DNA of 34,843 nt from Opitutia bacterium UBA4506 (GTDB lineage: Bacteria; Verrucomicrobiota; Verrucomicrobiia; Opitutales; Puniceicoccaceae), in NCBI GenBank assembly GCA_002388665.1, contig DGMY01000080.1, forward strand, positions 1 to 34,843, written 5' to 3'. A program made the translations under genes and the position numbers. The notes under the pieces are model-generated. The model had not been told where the DNA came from. It searched no databases and saw nothing but the letters and a program-made list of their open reading frames with translations. Shown one piece after another: positions 6,400 to 15,704 of the stretch (positions are counted from its first letter, which is position 1; every line of letters starts with the position of its first letter).

Positions 6400-8053
6400 G
6401 AACACTGGCACAGAGAACGCGAACGTAGCCGCCTATCTGGGCCAGCGGGCACGGGATTCGGCTCGGGTTGCAGCCATCCGGATTCCCGCAGTAAAGAAAG
6501 GGAAGATCTCTTTCACTGACACGGGGTTTTCGGAGATGGAGCTCATTGTTTCTTCACTGGCCGGGCGTATGGCGGGTGAGGGAATTCACAAAGGGACGCG
6601 GGTTTTGGTATTGGCCAAGCCGGGACTGCAGTTAATTGCCGGAGTTTTTGCGATACTCCAAGTGGGTGGTGTTCCGGTGGTGATTGACCCAGGGATGGGC
6701 TTGTCGAGTTTCCTTCGATGTGTCCGGCACTCGCAGCCGGAAGCGGTATTCGGAATTCGCAAGGGGCTGATTCTGTCGCACCTGTTTCGAAAATCGTTTC
6801 GCACGGTCTCGATCCGACTTTCAGCACAGTTGGCTTCGCGCTCGGCGATGGCGTCCATGTTGATGCCGCAATTTCCGGTCGTTAAAACCGCACCGGAAGA
6901 TCCCGCTGCGATCTTGTTTACCTCGGGGTCTACCGGTCCGGCAAAAGGAGTCTGTTACGAGCACGGGATGTTTCAGGCGCAAATCAAAGCGGTCCGAGAG
7001 CGGTTTGAGATCGAACCGGGCGAAGTAGACTTTCCGATGTTGCCGGTCTTTGCCTTGTTTAATCCGGCGTTGGGCATGACCACGGTGGTCCCTCCGATGG
7101 ATCCGGGTCGACCGGCAAAAGCAGATGCGGAACTCCAGATGCGTGTGATGCGTGAGGCTGAGGTCACTAACAGCTTTGGTTCGCCTGTCTTGTGGAATAA
7201 GATTGCCGAGGAGGGGACCCGTAGCGGGAAGAAGCTCGAGAAGTTGAAACGGATTCTTGCCGCGGGCGCCGCGCTTTCGCCAGACCTGGTGGAGCGACTG
7301 CAGCCGATCATTCCCAACGCGAAGATCTACAGCCCCTACGGCGCGACAGAAGCGTTGCCGCTTACGGCAATTGAAGGAGCAGAAGTATTGAAGGTTTCCG
7401 CTCGCACCGAGCAGGGCAAGGGCGTCTGCGTCGGTCGGGCTTTACCTGGAGTTGAGGTTCGAGTTGTGCCAGTGAGGCATGAGCCCCTGCGTGCGGATGA
7501 GCTCAATGCAATGGGCGCGAATGAAATTGGAGAGATTGTCGCGACCGGATCGATGGTGACGAGAACCTACGACCGCCGAGAGGAAGCCACCCGCATGGCC
7601 AAGGTTGTCGATGGCGACCGGGTTTGGCATCGAATGGGTGATCTTGGATATCTTGATGAAGAGGGGCGCCTTTGGTTCTGTGGGCGAATAGCGGAACGTG
7701 TGATCGCCAACGGGCAATCGTTCGAACCGGAATGCTGCGAACAGGTGTTCAATCGGCATCCGCGCGTCTATCGAACGGCCCTGATCGGCATGGGGCCGAA
7801 AGATCGGAAAACTCCGGCCATAGTTGTTGAGCCCATGCAAGGTGAGTTTCCCAAGGGGGCAGATGAAGTGCATGAGTGGATCCTCGAACTCAAGGAATTG
7901 GGGAAGCAGACACCGAAGACCTCACTCATACAGCATTTCTTCTTTCGCCGTGAGTTTCCGGTGGACGTGCGTCACAACGCGAAGATCCATCGCTTGAAGT
8001 TGGCGCAGGAGTATCGCTCTCATGGCCTGGAGCCGAAGACCGAGGCGGGTTAA
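6392..8053 (+). CDS. AMP-forming acyl ligase, OleC (beta-lactone synthetase)-like
   Basis: 553 residues from the ATG at 6392, inside the kdsB stop region. It is an ANL-superfamily enzyme: A3 motif LFTSGSTGPAKG (about 175-186), an A5-like SPYGATE segment and the aryl/acyl-ligase C-terminal hinge (MGDLGYLDEEGRLWFCGR). The run DFPMLPVFALFNPALGMTTVVPPMDPGRPAKAD and the FGSPVLW segment are characteristic of OleC, which adenylates a 2-alkyl-3-hydroxy acid and closes a beta-lactone during head-to-head olefin synthesis. OleA, OleB and OleD are not in the window, so it may instead act on another hydroxy acid or on fatty acids. Coupling to kdsB suggests a cell-envelope role. Family sure, reaction inferred. 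Confidence 0.85.
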   Translation: MVENTGTENANVAAYLGQRARDSARVAAIRIPAVKKGKISFTDTGFSEMELIVSSLAGRMAGEGIHKGTRVLVLAKPGLQLIAGVFAILQVGGVPVVIDPGMGLSSFLRCVRHSQPEAVFGIRKGLILSHLFRKSFRTVSIRLSAQLASRSAMASMLMPQFPVVKTAPEDPAAILFTSGSTGPAKGVCYEHGMFQAQIKAVRERFEIEPGEVDFPMLPVFALFNPALGMTTVVPPMDPGRPAKADAELQMRVMREAEVTNSFGSPVLWNKIAEEGTRSGKKLEKLKRILAAGAALSPDLVERLQPIIPNAKIYSPYGATEALPLTAIEGAEVLKVSARTEQGKGVCVGRALPGVEVRVVPVRHEPLRADELNAMGANEIGEIVATGSMVTRTYDRREEATRMAKVVDGDRVWHRMGDLGYLDEEGRLWFCGRIAERVIANGQSFEPECCEQVFNRHPRVYRTALIGMGPKDRKTPAIVVEPMQGEFPKGADEVHEWILELKELGKQTPKTSLIQHFFFRREFPVDVRHNAKIHRLKLAQEYRSHGLEPKTEAG

Positions 8054-8159
8054 CTTACCGCTCAACGATTCACCGCTCCCCGCTTGATTCGGGAGGAATC
8101 CGGAGGAGTCGAATCTTCTCATTTAGCTCCGGGGGAAATCGCCGTAGGCGGCCGCGGAT

Positions 8160-10361
8160 CTATTGGCGTTCAAGGATGGCTTGATTGATCGCCTGGGAGG
8201 CCCGGTACCATTCGGGGGTTTGCCGGATATTCACCGCCTGATCCAAAGCCCGCCGAGCTTTTATGGGTTCGCCATTTCGGAGAAGTGCGAGGGCAAGATT
8301 GTACCAGGCCCGATCAAATCCGGGATCCAGACGTGTCGCAATGGTCAGGAGCTGCATGCTTTCAGTCAGCTTACCCTCTTCAGCACGAATCAAAGCCAGG
8401 GAGTAGGGGAATATCGCACGGTCGGGGGCGAGAGAGTAGGCCGTTTCGATGGCTTGCGTTGCGGCCTCGGCGTTCCCGGATTGGCTGTAGAGAATAGCCG
8501 CTTCTCGTTGTAGGTCGGGGTTGTCGGGTTCCAGGGCGATCGCGCGGGCAATCCAGTGGTCGGCCCGGGTATTCTCTCCCTGTTGGATCGCCTGCTGGGC
8601 AAGGATTAAAGTGGGTTGAGGCCGGTCGGAATTGAAGAGGAGATACTCCTTCCATTCTTGAGCAGTTGAAGCGTTCTCAATCGCCCCTTCGCGCATGAAC
8701 GCGCTGTGTGCGGCAGCGAGTCGAACATTGCGGCTCGGATCGGACAAGAGGTCGTCGATTTCGGGCACTGACGTGGGCATATACGCGCTGGCTCGAGCCG
8801 CTTCGGCCCGAACCAATGGGCTGGAATCTTTCATCTGCTCCCGGAGGAACTGTCGGACACTGGGATCTGTGCTGAAGGGTGCCAGGAGACCGGTATAGGT
8901 TGCCCGCCAGGCATCCACCGGGTCGTTTTGAGCGAGCTGGAGAAGAGTTTCAATTGTCGCTGGGTTCTGTTCCCAAGCCTCGGAGACGGTCTTGGCTCGT
9001 AGCCTTTGGCGGTCGATGACCTTCTTTTCGGGGTACCACTCTTCGACCTTGGACTCGGCCCATTCCACTGACTCTTCGGTATGGCAGCTATTGCAGGCAT
9101 TGGGGATCCCGAGTTCGCGGGTGAGGAGAGGGTCGGGAGAGAGGAAGCCGTGGTCGCGCCGAGGGTCGCGTTGCATGTAGGTGGTCTCCGGCATATGGCA
9201 CTCGACACACTGGTTTCCCGTACTGCCTTCAGCGTGGCGGCTATGGACTACAGGATCGATAATGGGAGCCTCTCTGAGTCCTGAATCATGACACCACATA
9301 CAGGCCGCATTGTTGTGGGCTGGAAATTTTAACTCCATGGAATGGGAGTCGTGGCAGTCCATGCAAGTGACTCCGGCGTGGCCACCCATCCGGCTCATCG
9401 AAAAAGACCCGAACACAAAGACTTCATCACGAATTTGGCCATCGGGGTAGTAGAGACCGGGGCGAGTGGGCAAAGAAAGCCCGAAATGATCGTGGAAGCT
9501 GTCGCCGGGCCGGAACTCTTCCGCGGTTAACTGGTCGCGTCGCGAGTGGCAACTGGCGCAGCTCTCGACTACCTGGACTGGCGAAAGAAGGGCCGGAAGC
9601 TCTCCTCCCTGATTGGGCTTGGCTGTTTTGACGTGCTCTTCCAGTCCACTGTGACATTGAACGCAGGAGATTCCTTGGCGAGTCCAGGTGGAGTGATAGT
9701 CTCCGGTCTCTGCATCGATGTTTTTGTGATACCCGGTGGTGTGGCAATAGGCGCAGTTTGCGTTCCAGTTCATTCCCTGGCCCGTCCAATGGCCCCACTC
9801 ACCGGGTCGACGAGCCTCGCCTTCATAGACATCGAACCAGTCGCCTTCGGACGGATCGTAGGCCGCGGTCGTTGTCTGCCATTTACCTCCGGGGAAGGGG
9901 ACAAGGTACTGGCGGAGTGGTTCGTATGCGAGTACTCCTTCGAGAGGATAGGTGATCTCCTCGCCGCCTTCAGTGGCGATCATTATAGGTTTTCCCTCTT
10001 TCCATTCCATCCGATAGGTGGAGTCTCCTTCGGTCACTGATTGAGCCGGAGTAAAAGCGGGTTTGTCCAGTTCCTCACGGATTGGTCGATTGGCTTTGGC
10101 GTGGTGGCTGGTGGACCACGATTCAAATATTTCAGCGTGACAGGTGCGGCAGGCTTGCTCGCCCACAAGGGCCAATCGCTCCGGAAAATGGGTGATGGGA
10201 AATGGGTCTGCAGGTTGGGTTTGCTGGGTGGTGGAGACTGCTTTTCTTTCGCATCCCACGAGGCAAAAAACAAAGACCAGAATCCCCATCCAAAGGGTCG
10301 CCTTGCACCAAATCTGAAGATTCAGGAAGTTCGATGGGCGGGCGGGACAATTGGGCGACAT
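8160..10361 (-). CDS. Octaheme c-type cytochrome lipoprotein with HEAT and TPR repeats
   Basis: 733 residues from the ATG at 10361, the start that gives a hydrophobic segment ending in LVGC (lipobox Cys37), so an exported lipoprotein; an internal ATG at 10289 is possible. Eight CxxCH heme sites follow: C71, C203, C233, C268, C333, C354, C385 and C423, with C333/C354 resembling a doubled CXXCH pair. After about residue 480 come HEAT-like alpha repeats (DPSVRQFLREQM, SSPLVRAEAARAS, DPSRNVRLAAAHSAF), then TPR-like repeats to the C-terminus. Such fusions combine an electron-transfer module with a protein-docking scaffold. No catalytic assignment can be made; resemblance to the cytochrome c554/nitrite-reductase-like superfamily is only general. 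It lies 128 nt after the Bat operon on the same strand and may be read from it. Confidence 0.85.
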   Translation of the reverse strand: MSPNCPARPSNFLNLQIWCKATLWMGILVFVFCLVGCERKAVSTTQQTQPADPFPITHFPERLALVGEQACRTCHAEIFESWSTSHHAKANRPIREELDKPAFTPAQSVTEGDSTYRMEWKEGKPIMIATEGGEEITYPLEGVLAYEPLRQYLVPFPGGKWQTTTAAYDPSEGDWFDVYEGEARRPGEWGHWTGQGMNWNANCAYCHTTGYHKNIDAETGDYHSTWTRQGISCVQCHSGLEEHVKTAKPNQGGELPALLSPVQVVESCASCHSRRDQLTAEEFRPGDSFHDHFGLSLPTRPGLYYPDGQIRDEVFVFGSFSMSRMGGHAGVTCMDCHDSHSMELKFPAHNNAACMWCHDSGLREAPIIDPVVHSRHAEGSTGNQCVECHMPETTYMQRDPRRDHGFLSPDPLLTRELGIPNACNSCHTEESVEWAESKVEEWYPEKKVIDRQRLRAKTVSEAWEQNPATIETLLQLAQNDPVDAWRATYTGLLAPFSTDPSVRQFLREQMKDSSPLVRAEAARASAYMPTSVPEIDDLLSDPSRNVRLAAAHSAFMREGAIENASTAQEWKEYLLFNSDRPQPTLILAQQAIQQGENTRADHWIARAIALEPDNPDLQREAAILYSQSGNAEAATQAIETAYSLAPDRAIFPYSLALIRAEEGKLTESMQLLTIATRLDPGFDRAWYNLALALLRNGEPIKARRALDQAVNIRQTPEWYRASQAINQAILERQ

Positions 10362-10489
10362 TGTGGAGAAAGACAACCGTGGGAGGTAGGGGCTGTAAAG
10401 CGCGTATCTACCCGAGGTTCTCCATAAACCGAGCCGCCGTCGGGTGCTTTTGTGCCGCTGTCTCGCTCTAAACGACCGGTACTGCGCTG

Positions 10490-13147
10490 CTATTCGAGGA
10501 CTCTGGCAATCGAGCTCTCCAGAATCCAACCCTCGGTCCCATCGGAAAGGCGGACCTGGCGGAAATCTCCGTAATGGCTCTTGGTGAAGACACTACTGCC
10601 GGCAGGAAGTCTGGACTCCAGCGGGCTGCTTGCGGTTGGGGCGATGCGAAGCGGGGCGTCCTCGGTCAGGACAATCGCTTCATTTGCGGTCGAGATCCAC
10701 ACATACTGGGCCAGCCCGGAAACGATCAGGATGATCCCGAAAAGTAGGACCAGGCAGTTTCGCCAGAGGTTGGGGAGGCGAGTCAACGGCGAGAGAAGAA
10801 GAGTCGCGACTAGACCCCAGACGCCCAGGCAAAGGAGAACCGTCCAATATTTCCAAGAGAGTCGGTGCCCCATCTCGTCGAGGAACGTTGGCTCGGCTTC
10901 TTCGAGAGACGCGGCTTCTCTTGCGAGGTTTAGGTTGGCGCGGAGATCGGGATTTGTCGGATCGATTACAAAGGCTCGTTTGTAGTGGAGGAGAGCCTCC
11001 GGGTATTCGCGAAGTCGGTACAGAGTGTTTCCCAGATTATACTCCAGTGCTTCGGAAGAGAAGCGGGGGAGAAGTGATCGAAACTCTGCTGCGGCTGTAG
11101 AATAGTCGCCGGCGTTGTAGTGATCGATCGCGCTGGAATAGACCTGCTTTGCGGTGGCCGCGTTATCGACGAGCGGAAGCGGTTCGCTCTCCGCTGCCGG
11201 AGCGTCAGTTTCACTCGGTACCGCTGCCTGAATCTCGGAAGAGGGTACAGCGGCGAGAGCTGCAAGAATGATCAGAATCGACATCACTGGAGGCAGCGGA
11301 TTGGCTCGCCGGGATTTGCGGACCAGTATGTGCCGGAGAAGAATGCGAAGGCGGCTTGCTCGTTCGGAGAGGTCTGTCGAGGTGGTGCGACCGCCGCTGT
11401 ATTGGATCGCTTCCTCTGCCCTGAAGAATTGGTGTACCTCCTCGAGGGTGGACTCTTCGTTTCCCTGACTGCGAAGAATGGCCAAGACCTCGGTCTCGGT
11501 GAGAGACTCGGGTTCGCCAGCCTGGAAGGGCCCCACACTTTCCTGGAGGGCGCGGCAGGCTGTGCGGAAAAACTCGGCCGTTTCATTGTCAGATGCATGC
11601 TTCGAGGCGAGGGCGAGGTAGCGGCGACTCGCTTTGCGTGCCCGGCTGCGGCGCGCGTAGTCGGGATCGTCCCGAAGTTTGGATCGATGCCGGAAATAGA
11701 ACCAAGCGGCGATGAGCAGCAGGAGCAGAACGGATTGGACCGTGATGAATATTGAGCCGGTAAACGGGTTGCTGAGATTGTGTGGACCCCCGCTGCTCCA
11801 CTGTGTCGCCAGAGGCAATAGGTCGGGACCTCGCCGAGCTTCGACTGGATTTGAGACGGATGGCTTTTCCTTCTTGGGAAGGGATCCGGCGGGCGCAGGG
11901 TTTACCTGAATCGTAGTGGGAGGAACCCGGACCGTTTGGTATTCAGCGGATTCGGGATCGAAATAACTGAAGGTGAAGTCTGGAGTTGCCGAGATTCCCT
12001 CGGTTCGCGGAACCAGAGTGAAGGTAAAGGTTTTGACACCAGCGTATCCGAGCTCGTCTCGCTGGGTGAAGGAGGATTCGGGATCATATTCGCGCCATTG
12101 AGTCGAGTCCGCTTGAAAGACCGGCCCCTCGAGGCGGTCAAAGTTGCCTTGTCCGCTGATGGCGATTGAGAAGAGAAACGGCTCTCCTACCTGTACTGAA
12201 GTTGACGAGATTTTGGTCTCCTCCACCTGGAATTTTCCGATGCCGCCGGTGAAATCGTCTGGGCGATTCGCCGTGGGCAGGGGGAGAATCTCGATTTCTT
12301 GATCCTCGGAATAGGCGCGGAACTCCTCGCGGCTGAACATTTGTCGAAACGGCGAGGAACCGAAAAAGGAGTCGAGAGGATCTTGTCGCCCGCTGGCGTC
12401 ACGGGGGGAAGCGACGACGGGAAGCTCAAAGAGTAGAGGCTGTGGACCAGTTTTAAGAGGAGTCAGCAGGGCAGCCCAGTCAGCAACGACGACGGGGAGA
12501 CCGTCGAGTGCCCCTTGTTCATCGCCGATATAATTGTAGTTCCCGATGGTAAAGGCGTCTCCGATCTTATCGGGATGTTCCGTGGCAAGGGTGGGGTTGC
12601 GCAGTTTGCGCAAGTTGATGAAAAGGCGAATGTCAATCGGTGTGGTTTCCCCGACATAGAGGGTCTCCCGTGGAAGCTGCAGTCCCAGCCAAGTGGGTTT
12701 GGCATCGGGCACGTTGTCGGTGGAACCGGGCGAAGCGGAAGGCTGGGTGGAGCCTCCAACTACTTGAATCGTGGCAGAGGGAACGGTGACGGTCTCGTCT
12801 CCGTAGGTAACGGTAAACTTCGGAGTTTTAAATTCGCCGGCCTGAGTGGTGCGTACCCGGTAGAGGTGGCTTACCCTCATGCTGGTTCTACCGTTGACGA
12901 TGCGAATCTCTTGATTGGGTCCGAGGTAGCGGAATTCCAGGCCCTCTACAGCGGGGATGCGCGGAGGAGACACGTTGTGAAAAGAGGTAGAACCGTCCTC
13001 GCGGGAGAATTCGACACTAAAAATGGAACCTTCGCCCTCGTAGACAATGGCTGGTTCAAAGGTAGTACGAACCTGAATCTGGGCGACGAGATTTGTCGTA
13101 GCCACCAAGAGTGCACATATCCAAAACGTCAGTGTTTTCATCATCAC
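10490..13147 (-). CDS. BatD-BatE fusion: oxygen-tolerance protein with TPR and SH3 domains
   Basis: 885 residues. A signal peptide (about 1-22) precedes BatD/DUF of the Bacteroides aerotolerance operon: repeated beta domains with a typical N-terminus (QVRTTFEPAIVYEGEGSIFSVEF). A transmembrane segment near residue 470 is followed by a basic cytoplasmic stretch, a second hydrophobic segment, TPR repeats (HYNAGDYSTAAAEFRSLL; ALEYNLGNTLYRLREYPEA) as in BatE, two more membrane segments, and a C-terminal SH3-like module (APLRIAPTASSPLESRLPAG ending DGTEGWI). BatD and BatE are separate in Bacteroides, so this is a fusion. It presumably works with BatA/B and the MoxR ATPase at the inner membrane as a stress-tolerance complex. 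The start overlaps the end of the batB-C gene by 4 nt. It is the last Bat gene. Confidence 0.85.
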   Translation of the reverse strand: MMMKTLTFWICALLVATTNLVAQIQVRTTFEPAIVYEGEGSIFSVEFSREDGSTSFHNVSPPRIPAVEGLEFRYLGPNQEIRIVNGRTSMRVSHLYRVRTTQAGEFKTPKFTVTYGDETVTVPSATIQVVGGSTQPSASPGSTDNVPDAKPTWLGLQLPRETLYVGETTPIDIRLFINLRKLRNPTLATEHPDKIGDAFTIGNYNYIGDEQGALDGLPVVVADWAALLTPLKTGPQPLLFELPVVASPRDASGRQDPLDSFFGSSPFRQMFSREEFRAYSEDQEIEILPLPTANRPDDFTGGIGKFQVEETKISSTSVQVGEPFLFSIAISGQGNFDRLEGPVFQADSTQWREYDPESSFTQRDELGYAGVKTFTFTLVPRTEGISATPDFTFSYFDPESAEYQTVRVPPTTIQVNPAPAGSLPKKEKPSVSNPVEARRGPDLLPLATQWSSGGPHNLSNPFTGSIFITVQSVLLLLLIAAWFYFRHRSKLRDDPDYARRSRARKASRRYLALASKHASDNETAEFFRTACRALQESVGPFQAGEPESLTETEVLAILRSQGNEESTLEEVHQFFRAEEAIQYSGGRTTSTDLSERASRLRILLRHILVRKSRRANPLPPVMSILIILAALAAVPSSEIQAAVPSETDAPAAESEPLPLVDNAATAKQVYSSAIDHYNAGDYSTAAAEFRSLLPRFSSEALEYNLGNTLYRLREYPEALLHYKRAFVIDPTNPDLRANLNLAREAASLEEAEPTFLDEMGHRLSWKYWTVLLCLGVWGLVATLLLSPLTRLPNLWRNCLVLLFGIILIVSGLAQYVWISTANEAIVLTEDAPLRIAPTASSPLESRLPAGSSVFTKSHYGDFRQVRLSDGTEGWILESSIARVLE

Positions 13148-15684
13148 CAGTTTTTCCGATTATCGCGATTTGGGGATCCTTCCGATCCGCTTCCGGCGAA
13201 CGGCAATTTTCTTTCGGAACGTTTTAGGCTGTCAAGAAGGCGAGCTGCGTCGTCGGTAGACATGACCCCGATCACCACTTCCTCTCCATTCTCCCCGGAT
13301 GATTCTACATCACCTTCACTCGCTGCTGCGGCCAGATTATCGGCGATCTCGTCCGCTTGTTCCTCGCTGAGCTGCATAGGAGATTCTTCCTCCTCTCCGG
13401 CTCTGCTCTCGTCCTGTTCTCCTTCCGCGCCGCCCTCGTCTTGATTCTGCGGGTCATCTTGATTCTGTGAAGTTGTCTCTTGTTCCTGACCTTCTGATTC
13501 ACCGGATTCTCCGTCCTCACTCTCCTCCGAATCGGATTCATCTTCAGATTCCGGGGTAGACTCTTCCGACTCGGACTGCTCTGAGGAATTCTCGTCAGAT
13601 TGTTGTTGGGATTCCGTTTCGGATTGATCCGTTTGTTCCGCCGGATCTTCGTTGGAGGATGACCTGTCCTGAGGCTGCTCGTTCTGCTGTCCGGAGTTCT
13701 GATCTTGCTGCTCACCGTTGCTCGGTTGCTCCTGCTGTTGGCCACCGTTCTCTTGCTGCTGGTCCTGTTGTTGTTGGTTTTGCTGCTGGTCCTGCTGTTG
13801 TTCCTGTTCCTGATGTTGTTGGTTTTGCTGCTGGTCCTGCTGTTGTTCCTGTTCCTGATGTTGTTGTTCGAGCAATTTTTTCAACTCCTCGATGAGGCGT
13901 TCAATCTCAGGCAATTGGCGCTCCTGGTCCTGTTTTAAATTTTGCTGACGCTTAATTTCTGTGGTCAGCCCTGCGGTTTGGTTCTTAACAAAGTCCAAGT
14001 TGTGGCGGGCGTCTTGGTGGCCCGGAGATAATTCGAGGGCGCTTTCAAAATCGTTCAGTGAGCGTTGCCATAGCTTTTGAACCGACGACTCGTTTTCCAA
14101 CGCAGCGGAGAGCGTTTCGATCGAACTCGCGGTCGCAGATTTTCTCTCTTCCAGTGCGCTGATGGCCTGCTGGAGTTGTTGCTGCTCGGGGGGTTGGGCC
14201 TTGGCCATATCGAGTAGGTTCTCGCCGAAATTCATCGGAGTGATGTTCTTCGAGGAGACTTCGATCCCCGCTTCAGTTGTCTTGGCAGGGGACGCGTCGG
14301 CCAAAGAGAGCAGACCTTGGCGGTAGTGAGTGTTTCCGAGATTGTAAAACGCGTCGGCTTGAAACTGAAAATCCCTTGCGAGGCGCAAAGCGTCGGTGAA
14401 CGATTCGACTGCCCGCGCGTATTTCTCCTCCCCGTACAGTTCAGTTCCGCGATTGAAATGGGCGATCGGATTCAGGGGTTCTTGTTCTACTGCACGGGCG
14501 AAAGCAGTTTGCGGAGGTTCTTCCACCACCTCGATCTCTTCTACCGTTTCGGCGTCCTCTGCGGGCACGGATTCTTCGGTCTCTATTTCCTGTGCGGAGG
14601 AGGGCTGGGCGGGCAGAAGAAATCCAACGACAAAAAGAGCCAGGAGTGCGGTGCCTCCGCCCAGCTGCTTGCGGCCGATCTTCCATCCACGGCGTGTACC
14701 GATGAGGGGTTCGAGCGCGAAAAAGAACAAAGCCAACCCCAAGGGCCACTGGAAGCGCTCGATGGCAGTACGTTGGAGCTGAGAGGAAATCTCTTCTTCA
14801 GGGATCGAGCCAATTCCCGCCTCGAGAACCTGCTCCAAGCCGTATCCCGTCGTACCCAGAGGAACATAGAAGCCACCAGTTACCTGCGCGATCGTCTGCA
14901 GTGTTTCAGGTTCCAGATGGCTCTGTACGATCTCTCCATTCTCATCCCGTACATATTGAATCCGCCCCGCTCGATTTGGAATCGGGATCGGTGCGCCTTC
15001 AGAGGTGCCCACCCCGACGGTGTAGAGGGTGACTCCGTCTTCGGCGGATTTGCGTGCTTGTGCTATGCCACTCCCTTCGAGGTCTTCGCCGTCCGTTATG
15101 AGGACCACGATCTTGAAATTGTTGTCGGCGGAGAAAGCGGCTTCCGATTCGTTAATGGCTGCCGCCAGGTCGGTTCCCCCGGCTGAAATGACGTTTGTGT
15201 CCACCGCGTCGAGTGACTGGAAGAATGCGTCGTAGTCGAGGGTGAGAGGGCATTGCAGAAAGGCGCTCCCCGAGAAAGCGACCAGCCCAATCCTGTCGCC
15301 TTCCAGTTGATTGACAAAGTCTTCAATCGCCAACTTCGCGCGGATCAATCGGTTGGGCTTGATGTCCTGTGCGAGCATACTGCGGGAGGTATCGAGTGCG
15401 AAGACGATATCGATCCCGCGGCTGCTGCTTTCAGTCCAGGTGTAGCCCCATTGGGGGCGTCCCAAGGCGAGGAAAAGGAAGATGACGCCGAGTAAGATTA
15501 CGGCATTTTTCAACCGGCGCCGGAATGGGCTATAGGATTGGAGTAACCCTTGGACGAGGCGGTCCGAGGCAAACCGGCTGATACTTGCACGTCGTCCCTT
15601 TCCGTCAAAATGGAAGAGCACGAGTAGTAAAACCACTACGACGGGAAGGAGGTAAAGCCAGACCTTGTTCGCAAATTCAATCAT
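13144..15684 (-). CDS. BatB-BatC fusion: VWA domain protein with TPR and Q/acid-rich tail
   Basis: 846 residues. Two N-terminal membrane segments precede a von Willebrand factor A domain (about 88-270) with an intact MIDAS: DTSRS, the GGTD threonine and TDGED. Further membrane segments follow near 310-355. Then come TPR repeats (NPIAHFNRGTELYGEEKYARAVESF; AFYNLGNTHYRQG), an alpha-helical coiled-coil-like part, a glutamine-rich stretch (about 600-670) containing a perfect 45-bp DNA duplication, and a long Glu/Ser/Asp-rich region. The last 60 residues are more ordered (EEVVIGVMSTDDAARLLDSLKR). This matches BatB fused to BatC. VWA proteins of this class bind metal and protein partners and act with MoxR ATPases. 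It follows batA by 20 nt and overlaps batD-E by 4 nt. Confidence 0.87.
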   Translation of the reverse strand: MIEFANKVWLYLLPVVVVLLLVLFHFDGKGRRASISRFASDRLVQGLLQSYSPFRRRLKNAVILLGVIFLFLALGRPQWGYTWTESSSRGIDIVFALDTSRSMLAQDIKPNRLIRAKLAIEDFVNQLEGDRIGLVAFSGSAFLQCPLTLDYDAFFQSLDAVDTNVISAGGTDLAAAINESEAAFSADNNFKIVVLITDGEDLEGSGIAQARKSAEDGVTLYTVGVGTSEGAPIPIPNRAGRIQYVRDENGEIVQSHLEPETLQTIAQVTGGFYVPLGTTGYGLEQVLEAGIGSIPEEEISSQLQRTAIERFQWPLGLALFFFALEPLIGTRRGWKIGRKQLGGGTALLALFVVGFLLPAQPSSAQEIETEESVPAEDAETVEEIEVVEEPPQTAFARAVEQEPLNPIAHFNRGTELYGEEKYARAVESFTDALRLARDFQFQADAFYNLGNTHYRQGLLSLADASPAKTTEAGIEVSSKNITPMNFGENLLDMAKAQPPEQQQLQQAISALEERKSATASSIETLSAALENESSVQKLWQRSLNDFESALELSPGHQDARHNLDFVKNQTAGLTTEIKRQQNLKQDQERQLPEIERLIEELKKLLEQQHQEQEQQQDQQQNQQHQEQEQQQDQQQNQQQQDQQQENGGQQQEQPSNGEQQDQNSGQQNEQPQDRSSSNEDPAEQTDQSETESQQQSDENSSEQSESEESTPESEDESDSEESEDGESGESEGQEQETTSQNQDDPQNQDEGGAEGEQDESRAGEEEESPMQLSEEQADEIADNLAAAASEGDVESSGENGEEVVIGVMSTDDAARLLDSLKRSERKLPFAGSGSEGSPNRDNRKNW
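13771..13860. repeat. Perfect 45-bp tandem duplication in the batB-C glutamine-rich linker
   Basis: Positions 13771-13815 and 13816-13860 are identical base for base, encoding two 15-residue units of the type QHQEQEQQQDQQQNQ. A diverged partial unit lies on the 13760 side. The frame is kept. The lack of any synonymous difference indicates a recent slippage or unequal crossover, or ongoing homogenisation. Confidence 0.95.
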
Positions 15685-15704
15685 CGTTCATTCATCCATG
15701 GCGA

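Noticed and set aside
8054..8159. GATTCG/CGAATC inverted repeat between the convergent ligase and cytochrome genes
   Set aside because: The 6-bp stem with an 18-nt loop and no T-run is too weak to call a terminator.
12515..13444. 309-codon plus-strand frame opposite batD-E and batB-C
   Set aside because: It spans two real minus-strand genes and shows no domain or signal of its own.
13771..13860. CRISPR-like direct repeats
   Set aside because: The units are contiguous, without spacers, and lie in frame inside a glutamine-rich coding region.
13659..13938. Leucine/valine-rich open frames on the plus strand opposite the batB-C linker
   Set aside because: They are the complement of the CAG/CAA-type glutamine codons and arise from the repeat, not from a gene.
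14317..15186. 289-codon plus-strand frame opposite batB-C
   Set aside because: It is antisense to a clear VWA/TPR gene; its translation has no recognisable domain.
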